Assembly (NCBI GenBank): GCA_036245525.1
Contig: BTPG01000006.1
Location: 67,388,708-67,452,707 of the forward strand
Reading direction: 5' to 3'
Length of the DNA stretch: 64,000 bases
DNA from: Semisulcospira habei
Taxonomy: Eukaryota > Mollusca > Gastropoda > Semisulcospiridae
How positions within the stretch are numbered: position 1 is the stretch's first letter; the number at the start of each line of letters is the position of its first letter. The notes beneath the pieces were generated by a model. It was not told the DNA's origin. It saw only the letters and a program-made list of their open reading frames with translations, and made no database searches. Below, piece by piece: positions 10,620 through 21,448 of this stretch. The translations under genes and the position numbers were made by a program.

Positions 10620-11240
10620 ACATACCAATTTCAACGACCTCTCTCAAAGGTCAAGATCACGGGGTTCCGAAATAGGTCAGAAATGGCTATATTTTGTCAA
10701 AAATTGTTTTTTCTCAAATATTTTCAGCTTCAAACTTGGTACAGATGGTAAGGCCTATCTGTTTATACTAGTCTGGATGACTGCTCAGAAAGGTCAAGGG
10801 TCACAAGGTCAGCAAATGTGCACAAAATGCCAGTTTCTGTTAGAATTGTAGTTTTTATCAAAGTTTTTGCAAGCTTTTGAATCAAATTTGGCACAAAGGT
10901 AGCTGTGGATGAGACCTTCCTATGCATACTAATTTAGTTGACATATCACAAAGGTCAAGGGTCACATGGTTATCCAGAAATAGATTTTAAAAAATAGTCA
11001 TATTTCAAGAAAAGCTGTTTTTTCTCAAATACTATTTTTTAAGTTTCAAACCCAAATTTGGTACATAGATACATGATGATAAGACCTTTCTATGCATATT
11101 AATTTGGATGATCCCTTCGAACAGTCAAGGATCATTGGTGGTGACAAATGCATGAAAAATGCATACATTTGGGAATATATTGATTTAACTGGCACAGAAG
11201 CCAGCCGTGACATGTCAGAAAGGTCAAGGTCACACATGTG
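10620..11240. repeat. Diverged tandem repeat, about 145-170 bp period
   Basis: Recurring blocks CATACTAATTT...GA...(C)AAAGGTCAAGGGTCAC appear near 10620, 10765, 10925, 11090 and 11207, separated by A/T-rich TTTTTTCTCAAATA motifs. Strongly diverged; no coding potential seen. Confidence 0.6.
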
Positions 11241-11715
11241 GAATGGTCATACATGTGAGCCATAAGGTCTTGTTTCTAGCTGCCTTTGGTATGGATTGTG
11301 CATGTTCATGTAGAATACATAGATTATTTGCTGAGCATGTCTTTGAACTATCCCAATGTTGTGAGTCGGTTTCAGAGCATTGACAACAAATGCTTGGTGG
11401 GAAGCTGGATTACGGGGAACATTTAGCATCCATGTTTGTGTTATTTATTTGGGTGGAAGAATGGCTGCTACATTGCTCTCACGTTAACTGATATATTTGG
11501 TTTCAAAAATGTTGTATGTACATAACAGGGTGGGACAGGGCGTGCTTATGTTGACTGGGATGTCTGTTCCATGAGAATGACCTATTATTGTTAAGATTAT
11601 GAAAATAATATTTTGTGATGTTATTGCAGATGTCAAAACAAAATAAATGCACCAAAAATCAAACAACTCTTTAAATTGTATTCGGTTTATAACTCTTTCA
11701 CCGCCATAGTCAACT

Positions 11716-11924
11716 TTAACCCTTTTCATCCTGATACTGCATAAAATTAATTTTACTATGATAGTTCAAGGGTGGTGCCAGAACAGCTTGGCGCCTGAGG
11801 CGCCAAGCTGTTCTGGCACCACCCTTGAACTAAAATGGTTGATCTTTCTCCTGATCTATAATGTGGCCTTCATAGGACAATAAGCAGCTTTTTAACAAAG
11901 CAGGCTCAGGGTGTTACGGGTTAG
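11716..11924. mobile_element. Hairpin MITE family A, copy 7
   Basis: TTAACCCTTTTCATCCTGAT left end, GTTACGGGTTAG right end. The arm variant is AGAACAGCTTGGCGCC paired with GGCGCCAAGCTGTTCT, another compensated change. Confidence 0.85.
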
Positions 11925-12221
11925 TCGACTTTACCCGTAGACCGCCACGGGCGACTACAGCCGACACGGAGGGGCCATGTCGAAGGGACAGTTTTTCCCA
12001 CAGTACAGTGCTTCCACTAGCATAAATGACTGACGCTAGTGACACGCAACATCCTACCCCTCGCCCCCAGACCATTTCAGAGAAGTACAACCCAATGAGT
12101 AGTGGGGGTTTCCCATTCGCAACGAGTCGAGCGTACAAAATGACGGACGTTTCTGATGGCTTGGAAGGGGATAGCGACGAAAATCTGGTCGTGATGCATT
12201 TTTTAAAATTTTTTTATGTGC

Positions 12222-12902
12222 CCAATGCCCTCAGTATCTCATTGATCGCCTCCAAAAAATTCAGAACAATGCAGCCCGGCTTCTTGTGAGAGTCCGTAAG
12301 ACTGAGCATGTCGCACCCATCTTGAAGTCCCTTCACTGGCTACCTGTGTCCTCACGTATTCAATACAAAGTTATGTCAATCTGTTTTAACTGCCTTTCAG
12401 GCACCAGCCCAGAATACTTGTCCTCTTTGCTGCATGTGTATACACCCTCTCGTGAGCTCCGCTCCTCTTCTGATAAACGGAAGTTGTGTGTACCTTCTGT
12501 CCAAACTAAAACATTTGGTCAGCGCACTTTTGTTTATCAAGCCCCAGTGTTATGGAATACACTTCCTCTTGAGGTCAGAAACAGTGAGTCTGTCTATGAC
12601 TTCAAGAGGTCGTTGAAAACTCACCTCTTCAAGCTTTACTTTGAATAACTGCCAGTGTTTGATGCCTTAGTTGTAGTTCTGCAATCCTCCTTGTTTAGAC
12701 TGAATGTTAATTAGAATATAAATTATTATGTATGTATTGTTGTTTAGTTTATTGTAAAAGTGGTGTGTTCGGGCATTGTGCTTTGTTTGTTATGTGCATT
12801 TGTCATTGTATTTTTTTTTGTGTGTACAGATTGTAAAGCGCTTAGAGCTTTTGAGTAAGATTAAGCGCTATATAAATACTCATTATTATTATTATTATTA
12901 AT
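12222..12902 (+). mobile_element. LINE 3' end, copy 1 (RT C-terminus plus 3' tail)
   Basis: 5'-truncated non-LTR retrotransposon. The coding remnant reads in frame from about 12228 to the stop at 12646-12648: QYLIDRLQKIQNNAARLL, then HWLPVSSRIQYKVMSICF, then WNTLPLEVRNSESV and a final FKRSLKTHLFKLYFE. These are hallmark C-terminal motifs of CR1/L2-like reverse transcriptases after the polymerase domain. The untranslated tail ends AAGCGCTATATAAATACTCA followed by (ATT)n. A second truncated copy is at 28673. Confidence 0.85.
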
Positions 12903-13034
12903 GTAGGTACGTAAGATCAGATAAGATAGAACTGTATTGTGGCCATATGTAAAAATACATTAGGAAATTGTCTCGGTGCTGCGCAATTTAAAAAGAAGAA
13001 GATAAAACATCAAAATGTAATTAAGCTGCTCACG

Positions 13035-13046
13035 TGCACACACACA

Positions 13047-13108
<62 letters not shown>
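13035..13108. repeat. (CA)n microsatellite
   Basis: Long CA run. The open frames across it on both strands are simple-sequence artefacts. Confidence 0.95.
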
Positions 13109-13111
<3 letters not shown>

Positions 13112-13289
13112 CCAGGGTCACCCTGGTCAGCCCCACAGGGTGGGTTTTTCTCTCTATTCTGGGGCATGTGTTTCTGTCTACCCTTTGTCCATTCACCTGT
13201 ATTTGCCTTTTTAAAACTCTCCCTACTGTCTGCACTGCCTGTAGCTCTTGATATTGGATGTGTGTTGCTAAATGGTCTTAGCTTTATTT

Positions 13290-13430
13290 AGGCCCCATGT
13301 GTTAGGTTTATTTGGTGTGTTTGACCGGCTGGCGACATGCATTCAATGTTCTGTTTAGTTTTTTTCACAAGCAGTGCAGGCACGTCCTGAGAAAGCCTTG
13401 TTGCTGTCGGGACGTTAAGCAATGTACAAT
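13290..13430 (+). mobile_element. SINE 3' tail fragment
   Basis: The block GCACGTCCTGAGAAAGCCTT...GCTGTCGGGACGTTAAGCAA recurs at about 42215-42260. GGGACGTTAAGC-type ends match the tails of the tRNA-headed SINEs at 35325 and 57839. The head is missing. Confidence 0.5.
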
Positions 13431-13931
13431 CAACACACACACACACATACGTTAACAACTATTGTGGTCTAAACGTGAAGGCAATAAACACGATTTCACA
13501 GTGACCCAAATCACAGAAGACCTACCACAATATAAAACACGTCAGACTTGCAAAGAAGTACCCAACGGAGAAAGAAACACGCTTAGAAAAAACGGTACAA
13601 CACAATTTATTAATATTTCGGGTAAATACCCTTTGTCAAAATAGACAAACAAACAGAGACATTAGTCGCTACTTATCTTCAGATGCAGAAGGAATGTGGC
13701 AACTGAAGGTGACGTAAAAAGAAAAAGAAAAGGAAAGGAAGAACAAAAGTAAAAATGACGTCAAAGAAAAAAATCGTAAGAGAAAGACTCCGAGAGAAAC
13801 TAAACACGAGAGACAAGAGTGTGTGTAAGCGCGCGCAGGAGCGAGCAAAAGTAAATGCGCGTGTGTGAGGCCGGGGAGAGAGAGAGAGAGAAGAGAGACA
13901 GCGAGAGAGAGAGAGAGAGAGGGGGGGGGGG

Positions 13932-13966
<35 letters not shown>

Positions 13967-14340
13967 ACGAACGGGGAGTACCCTTGGGCACGAAGTAGGC
14001 TGAGTGTCTAATACACAAAGCCAGCTAAACACCAACCCGAAGGCAAACTGTATATCACCATCGAGTTGAGGACTACCTCGGGGAAAAACGGGAGGACCCC
14101 GGGAAAAAAACCCCAGCATTTAGCATGGTACAACAACAAGGAATATCGATGAAACAAAGCAAATAATCAAATTCAGTAAGAGAATAATGGTATAAGAGGA
14201 GAGTAGGTAGTTGTGAAACCATCTTCAAGGGTAACTCCAAACAAACAAACAAAAAAAAAAAACAAAAAAAAAAAAAAAACGCTTGTGGGGGGAGAGAAAG
14301 ACAAAAGGGGCGGGGGGGGAAGGGGAGAGAGAGAGAAAGG

Positions 14341-14405
<65 letters not shown>

Positions 14406-14769
14406 CAAAAAGGGAGGGGGGGGGGAAGGCAAACAAACAGAGCCACCAGCCCCGCCCAACAGGCATCCTCCAGCCCACGGACGAACGCACAGGCATGCGA
14501 ACAAGACGACCACATACATCCCCAAGGGAATGCACATGATCGCCCCCCACACCCGCGCATAAATCCAAGGACCGGCGACCAGGCGCCCGACAGGGAAGGG
14601 CAAGGGATCCAACTTAACGTATGGCCAGCGCTGAAAAAGTCCCCAAGGGAGGCACAAAGTACATATCAATCAGCGCCAGCCGCACCTATCTGGTTAGTGA
14701 GTAGACATACAGAAGCGACTCGGTAATGTAAATGACAGTTAGCAGAAGACACAGGTAAGGTCCAAAAAG

Positions 14770-15082
14770 TTAATCTTTCATATTCATCCCAAGTGGCGCC
14801 ACAGTGCCCAGTTTATTAATCAAAAATTTTTCTCGGTCTTTCCTGGCCCAGACATTACTGGCTTGCATAAGCCAGAGGCCTTTAACACGAATGTCCGAGA
14901 CGGAGTGATCGGCCTGGTTGAAATGTCGCCCGACCGGTCTATTGTAATGGTACTTGACCGACTGAAGATGTTCTTTAAAACGGTCGTTGATGGTTCTTTC
15001 CGTCTCTCCAACATAGAGTTGGCCGCATTTCACACAGGAGATGACATAAATCACGTTGGTAGTTTGACATGTGAAGTATCTT
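14770..15082 (-). pseudogene. Penelope-like endonuclease fragment, minus arm
   Basis: The C-terminal fragment of the Penelope-like polyprotein reads on the minus strand from the palindrome centre to a stop at 14770-14772. Visible motifs are NVIYVISCVKCGQLYVGET (the IY...YVG signature of GIY-YIG nucleases in these elements, with a Cys pair), ERTINDRFKEH (catalytic Arg region) and VGRHFNQADHS. The reverse transcriptase that normally precedes it is absent, so it cannot act alone. The longer open frame running through the centre into the other arm is antisense and not meaningful. Confidence 0.85.
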
Positions 15083-15083
15083 A

Positions 15084-15396
15084 AAGATACTTCACATGTC
15101 AAACTACCAACGTGATTTATGTCATCTCCTGTGTGAAATGCGGCCAACTCTATGTTGGAGAGACGGAAAGAACCATCAACGACCGTTTTAAAGAACATCT
15201 TCAGTCGGTCAAGTACCATTACAATAGACCGGTCGGGCGACATTTCAACCAGGCCGATCACTCCGTCTCGGACATTCGTGTTAAAGGCCTCTGGCTTATG
15301 CAAGCCAGTAATGTCTGGGCCAGGAAAGACCGAGAAAAATTTTTGATTAATAAACTGGGCACTGTGGCGCCACTTGGGATGAATATGAAAGATTAA
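15084..15396 (+). pseudogene. Penelope-like endonuclease fragment, plus arm
   Basis: Mirror copy of the minus-arm fragment, apparently identical at protein level over the same motifs, ending with the stop at 15394-15396. 5'-truncated at the same residue as its twin, so the truncation point is the palindrome centre. This fits head-to-head joining during or just after reverse transcription. Confidence 0.87.
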
Positions 15397-15761
15397 CTTT
15401 TTGGACCTTACCTGTGTCTTCTGCTAACTGTCATTTACATTACCGAGTCGCTTCTGTATGTCTACTCACTAACCAGATAGGTGCGGCTGGCGCTGATTGA
15501 TATGTACTTTGTGCCTCCCTTGGGGACTTTTTCAGCGCTGGCCATACGTTAAGTTGGATCCCTTGCCCTTCCCTGTCGGGCGCCTGGTCGCCGGTCCTTG
15601 GATTTATGCGCGGGTGTGGGGGGCGATCATGTGCATTCCCTTGGGGATGTATGTGGTCGTCTTGTTCGCATGCCTGTGCGTTCGTCCGTGGGCTGGAGGA
15701 TGCCTGTTGGGCGGGGCTGGTGGCTCTGTTTGTTTGCCTTCCCCCCCCCCCTCCCTTTTTG

Positions 15762-16433
<672 letters not shown>

Positions 16434-17041
16434 CGCTGTCTCTCTTCTCTCTCTCTCTCCCCGGCCTCACACACGCGCATTTACTTTTGCTCGCTCCTGC
16501 GCGCGCTTACACACACTCTTGTCTCTCGTGTTTAGTTTCTCTCGGAGTCTTTCTCTTACGATTTTTTTCTTTGACGTCATTTTTACTTTTGTTCTTCCTT
16601 TCCTTTTCTTTTTCTTTTTCTTTTTACGTCACCTTCAGTTGCCACATTCCTTCTGCATCTGAAGATAAGTAGCGACTAATGTCTCTGTTTGTTTGTCTAT
16701 TTTGACAAAGGGTATTTACCCGAAATATTAATAAATTGTGTTGTACCGTTTTTTCTAAGCGTGTTTCTTTCTCCGTTGGGTACTTCTTTGCATTTCACAC
16801 GCTTGGCAGTCACCTTTTTGGTCTGGATTGTTTACGTCAGACTTGCGTCACATGAAATATTACATCGTGAAAAATGTAGACCTTCCACTGAAGTGCAGTT
16901 TACATAGAAGCAAAAGCATGACAACACTTGATGTTTCCGATAACGCTGGCCGCATTAGCGACGAAAGTTTGGTAACGATGCGTGATTTTTTTATATGCCC
17001 ATTTTTACGTTTCCGAGCTTTTCCGTAAAAACAGAACGTTC

Positions 17042-17049
17042 TGGTCCCC

Positions 17050-17080
<31 letters not shown>

Positions 17081-17304
17081 ACGCACACCCCCTGCCCATG
17101 TTGTTAGAGAATTCAGCCATTGAAAGTAGGTTGTGAAACGGAACTTTGTCTCTACACGTCGGTTTTTTTTCACTGTGAAACTTGAATGCTATTTTGGGGA
17201 TTCGTGGATCGCAAAATAAATCGTTGTGAATACGTGATAGTACCCCCCCCCCCCCCCCGCCCCCCCCTCCCCTCTCGCACCCGCTCCCCCTCTCTACGCA
17301 AACA

Positions 17305-17372
<68 letters not shown>

Positions 17373-17396
17373 CACACACACACACACGCGCGCGCC
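17042..17396. repeat. Poly-C and (CA)n tracts
   Basis: Poly-C at about 17046-17066 and 17244-17258, CA runs at 17067-17085 and about 17305-17395. Open frames here are low-complexity. Confidence 0.9.
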
Positions 17397-17721
17397 ACCC
17401 ACCTAGCGCATCACATCAAACCAGACAGGAAAACGGTCGATGGCCTGCCTAGCATCACCACGCACAGGCATGCCGGGATGATCGACAACCTCTATAACAC
17501 GGGTAGTGGGAAATAACAGATTGCACGTGACATAGAAGTGATCGATCAAGCAACCATCATCCTATGCCTGTGTCTCCAAGCGCCAGACTTACATTGCACA
17601 CTAAGTTTCATCTTGTGCGGGTCGATCCACAGCTTAGTCGAGATTGGCGCTGGACGTGAAAAAAAAAAAAAGAGTTGCGCGTCGCCATACAGAAATGGTG
17701 TACCGTTCAATTTTCACATCT

Positions 17722-17916
17722 TTAACCCATTCGGCCCTGACGCACTACAGCAGGAGATGGGTCGACCATGATAATTCAAGGGTAGTGCCAGATTAGCTGA
17801 TAATCTGGCACTACCCTTAAATTATCATGGTCGATCCATCTCCTGCAACAGGTGCATAGTCGTTAGATGACGCCTACAAAATTTGGGAAATACGTGCGTC
17901 CGGCTGAATGAGTTAA
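17722..17916. mobile_element. Hairpin MITE family A, copy 8
   Basis: Intact TTAACCCATTCGGCCCTGAC and GGCTGAATGAGTTAA ends. The inner part of the hairpin (the GGCGCC loop) is deleted, leaving AGATTAGCTGATAATCTGGC. Confidence 0.85.
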
Positions 17917-18119
17917 AGATTACAGGCTCTGCGACACGCAGCGATTGGGTCAAAGCCGGATCAGTTTTGATTTTAAATCAGTTCTCCATTGCTCACATTT
18001 CTGGTGGAGTTGCTATTTCCGACCTGCGGGATTAATGTAGCAACACCGAGAGGGTGGTACGCGTGCACAATAAATTAAATTAAAGTAGTCGGTCGCTCCG
18101 AAGCTCAGTTCACAATGTC

Positions 18120-19136
18120 TGTTACGATTGTGGTTGTGTTGTCCTGTGAGAGCATACATGTGTTGATCGTAGGAGGCGATCTGATATTTATTTGAGCTGT
18201 CATGGTTACGATTCACGTACCTTTTTAGTAAGATTTTCTTTCGTTCGCGCGTTGAGCGGAATTCGCTTTGTTATTATGCTAAGTTTAACCGGAAGCTTCT
18301 AGAAAAGTCGCACGGAGAATAGCGGTCGATCTTTGTTTTGCGTAGATTCGCGGAGTATAGATTAGAACCTTCGAGCAGGTCGCTCTGTCTTGTGGCCGCG
18401 TACGTGTGTCGTCAGAAGAGTAAGAAACATTTCGCTACTTTGTTTTATAGACGAGTCATAGTTGTTTACTGTTCGCGTGAAGTTGGCAGCCAGTCAGTAC
18501 GGTTTTTGAAAGATCGTGAAAGTTCTGGAAGATTCCGAGTAGGTCGTGAACTGCCTACCATACTTTTGTGAGACGTCATTTTACATTGGGATTTGGGGCT
18601 GAATTGAGCAGCCGAATTTTTGTAGCCTATTGTAGTTATTCCAGAAAATTTCTTTTTTTATTAATATTTATGAGTTTCAGTTATGGGCTCCATTCTGGTT
18701 GGTTGCGTTGAATGATTTTCTTGGGTTATTCTGGAAATTGGTTATACTATAAAAGATTGGTGCTGGGAAGCACATATATACATTGTCTTGCATTGTCAGT
18801 TGTAGAGACACACAGTTTATCGTAGGTACGTGGCCCGTATTGGGTGTACATTGTGAGAGACGCAGCGTATGTGAGTGTTGTGTGAGGAACTTTGTGTCGC
18901 CAGTGTTGACATTTGCAGAAGAGAAGACATTGTATCAGTGTTGGTGCATTTGGAAATGCATTGTGTGGAGATCGCATCGCTGAATTAAAATATTGTTGGA
19001 ACTGTTACTCCAGTATTGTCTACATCCTTAAGCCACGTGTGACGGGTTGCAGCTGAATGAAGTTTATTTAAAAGAACCTTACGTGCGTGCGTCTGGTGTG
19101 TTTATCATACTACGACTACGACCCCACCACGTAACA
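18120..19136 (+). repeat. 5' LTR of the gypsy element
   Basis: About 1.02 kb, TGTTAC...GTAACA. It contains a TATA-like TATACTATAAAAG box near 18742-18756, matched in the 3' LTR, which may be the promoter. The identical 77-codon frame in both LTRs reflects LTR identity, not a gene. Confidence 0.93.
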
Positions 19137-19139
19137 TAT

Positions 19140-19157
19140 TGGCACCTCCGACGGGAC
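19140..19157 (+). other. Primer-binding site of the gypsy element
   Basis: TGGCACCTCCGACGGGAC begins 3 bases after the LTR end. TGG at the start is the complement of a tRNA CCA end. The donor tRNA is not identified. Confidence 0.65.
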
Positions 19158-19218
19158 TTCTTCAGTTGGCTCAATGGATAGGGTAGCCGGAGAAAACAGC
19201 CAGCAGTGAAACGCAGAG

Positions 19219-20358
19219 ATGGCGACTTCGAAAATGGAGACATTCCTGAAAATCGGAAAGGAATGTGGACTCGAAGGAGCTCAACTCCTCGAGTTCGTAA
19301 AGGAGAGAGAGGAGAAAGAAGAAAAGAGACGAGAGAAAGAAGAAAAGGAGACACTGGAGAGAGAGGAGAAAGAAGAAAAGAGACGAGAGAGAGAAGAAAA
19401 GGAGAGATTGGAGAGAGAAGAAAGAGCTAGGGAGCGTGAAATCAGGAAACTCGAAATCCAGGCAGAAGAGGCAGAGAAACAGCGAGAAGAAGCGGAGAGG
19501 CAACGTCAACACAAAATTCATCTAAGGCGGATGGAGATAGAGGCACAGAGCCCGAGGGCTTCTGAAGCAACAGCATTAGCCAGCAGAGAGCAAACAGCCC
19601 GTGCGCCAAAGTTACCACCTTTCGTTGAAAATTCAGATAAGATGGACGCTTATCTGGAGCGATTCGAGCGCTTCGCAGGCAGCAATAACTGGAGACAAGA
19701 GACTTGGGCTATCAAACTGAGCGCACTTCTTACTGGCAAAGCGCTTGAATTTTACACCCGCTTGCCAAGAGAAGAAGCCGAAGATTATACGCAGTTGAAA
19801 GCCGCCCTGCTGAGACAGTACGACTTCACTGAAGAGGGTTACAGGCGACGATTTCAGAACTGCAAGCCTGAAGAAGGAGAAACACCCGGCCTATTCATTG
19901 AAAGAATCAGGAGCTACCTGGAGAAATGGATAGAGCTGGCTAGTTTAAACAAAGAGTACCAGGACCTGTGTAACCTCATTATCAAAGAACAAGTCTTCAA
20001 CGCATGTTCTAAGGACCTGGCCGCCCTCCTCAGGGAGCAAAAAGACCAGTCCCTAAAGGCCCTGGCCGACTTCGCTCAAAGATACCTTGACGCCCACAAC
20101 GTGAAGTTCGGGTCCAGTAAGCCGCAGCGTGTGTCTGCACCAGCAGAGGAAATCCACAATGTCAGAGACACCCCGAAATACAAGCCGATGGAGAACCTGT
20201 CATGTTTTCTCTGTGGAAAGGAAGGTCAAGGCGATACGGTGTCCTTCTATAGATGTTCCCCGAAGCGACAACATCAGAAGATCCAACCAAGATCGCGGAA
20301 TAGCAGGCAGAGGCAATACCACGTCTCAACACAGAGCCGCCGCAGTATTAGCCAATGA
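19219..20358 (+). pseudogene. Gypsy gag, frameshifted at the zinc knuckle
   Basis: Begins MATSKMETF. Residues about 28-105 are a highly charged E/K/R-rich coiled coil. Residues about 135-290 resemble the retrotransposon capsid domain (PPFVENSDKMDAYLERFERF, WAIKLSALLTGKALEFY, LKALADFAQRYLDAH). A CCHC knuckle starts at CFLCGKEG near residue 331, but the reading frame is lost before its His and last Cys, so the last 40 or so codons are out of frame. The capsid would package the element RNA in the cytoplasm. Confidence 0.85.
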
Positions 20359-20900
20359 TGTGACGTCATCCAGTGACTTTGAATCTGGAGAAAGGCGAGT
20401 GACACCAGAGCTGATTGAATCTTTTAGAAAGAATGGACGCATTCCAGTAGGAGATGGAGCTACATTTTTACCAGTCTCAAACATCGCGCTACCTGAGAAT
20501 GAAGTGCTGAACATGCCGGTGGTGTCGGGATTCGTCGGAAACACACTAGTAAGAGTGCTGAGAGACACTGGTTGTAGTTGCATCATCGTGAGAGAGGACC
20601 TAGTAACTGAAGACCAGAAGCTACAGGAGTGGACCACCCTCATTTTGGCCGATGGAACTGTGAGGATTATCCCCCTTGCCAATGTCAGTGTCGACACCCC
20701 GTACCTGAGAGGAGAGGTGAAGGCGTTGTGCGTGAAGACACCAGTCTATGACCTCATCATCGGAAACATTGATGGTGCTAGAAACGCAGACGACCCAGAT
20801 CCAGAGTGGAGACCTGAAGCGTGCAGTTACCACGAGAAGTCAAGCAAAGAAGAGCCACCAGACCATCCCTCTAAAAGTGGCGGACAACACGGAAGCAGCT
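20350..20900 (+). pseudogene. Gypsy aspartic protease region
   Basis: Read in a different frame from gag. The active-site motif DTGCS lies at about 20564-20578, preceded by NTLVRVLR and followed by YDLIIGNIDGA, the flap-end motif typical of gypsy proteases. It would cleave the polyprotein. A frameshift separates it from the integrase frame downstream. Confidence 0.82.
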
Positions 20901-21448
20901 GTGGTGAATAGGGAAAGGCTGGTGGAGCTACAGAAAGCCGACCCCACGCTTGACAAGTTCCGAGGTCAGACTGAGCCCGTGACGCGAAAGGGAAAAGAGA
21001 TAACCTTCGAGACCAGAAGAGATATTCTGTACCGGATATTCGACAGCAATGGAGATAAACCTGTGCGTCAAGTAGTGGTCCCTGAACCTTTGAGAATACA
21101 GGTGATGAAATTGGCCCATGATTCCATATTGGGAGGACACTTGGGAATCAACAAGACCCTCGATAGAATCCGAGCCGTCTTCTACTGGCCTGATATGGGA
21201 GGCGACGTCACCCGATTCTGCAGGTCGTGCGACATATGCCAGAAGACAATCTCCAAAGGAAAGGTGCCCAAGGTTCCTCTAGAGAAAATGCCACTGATCG
21301 ATATGCCTTTCAAGCGGGTAGCTGTGGACCTGGTGGGGCCAATATCCCCTCCAAGTGGAGATGGTCATCGCTACATTTTGACCCTGGTGGACTACGCTAC
21401 ACGTTATCCTGAGGTCATACCATTGAAGAAGATCGACACTCCAACAGT
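20880..21448 (+). pseudogene. Gypsy integrase, N-terminal part
   Basis: HHCC zinc-binding domain: HDSILGGHLGINKTLDRIR, then FYWPDMGGDV and CRSCDICQK. It is followed by the first catalytic Asp of the DDE core in RVAVDLVGPI and by YILTLVDYATRYPEVIPLKK. It is interrupted at codon 'PTV' by the transposon starting at 21449. No reverse transcriptase lies between protease and this domain. Confidence 0.9.

Noticed and set aside
12026..12289. 87-codon frame with DSDEN-like acidic stretch, similar to sequence near 16921-17028
   Set aside because: The two places share a short diverged repeat (GCGACGAAA...TTTTTTTAT.TGCCCA), possibly a transposon N-terminus, but nothing specific enough to name.
14770..15303. 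177-codon minus-strand open frame across the palindrome centre
   Set aside because: It reads antisense through one Penelope arm and sense through the other. Only the part below 15082 is real element coding.
18338..18571. 77-codon frame conserved in both LTRs (also 26626-26859)
   Set aside because: The two copies are LTR duplicates. No start context or domain suggests a protein.
20326..20697. Antisense frames over gypsy pol and over the nested transposon (e.g. 22924-23352 minus)
   Set aside because: Shadows of the real sense-strand coding remnants.
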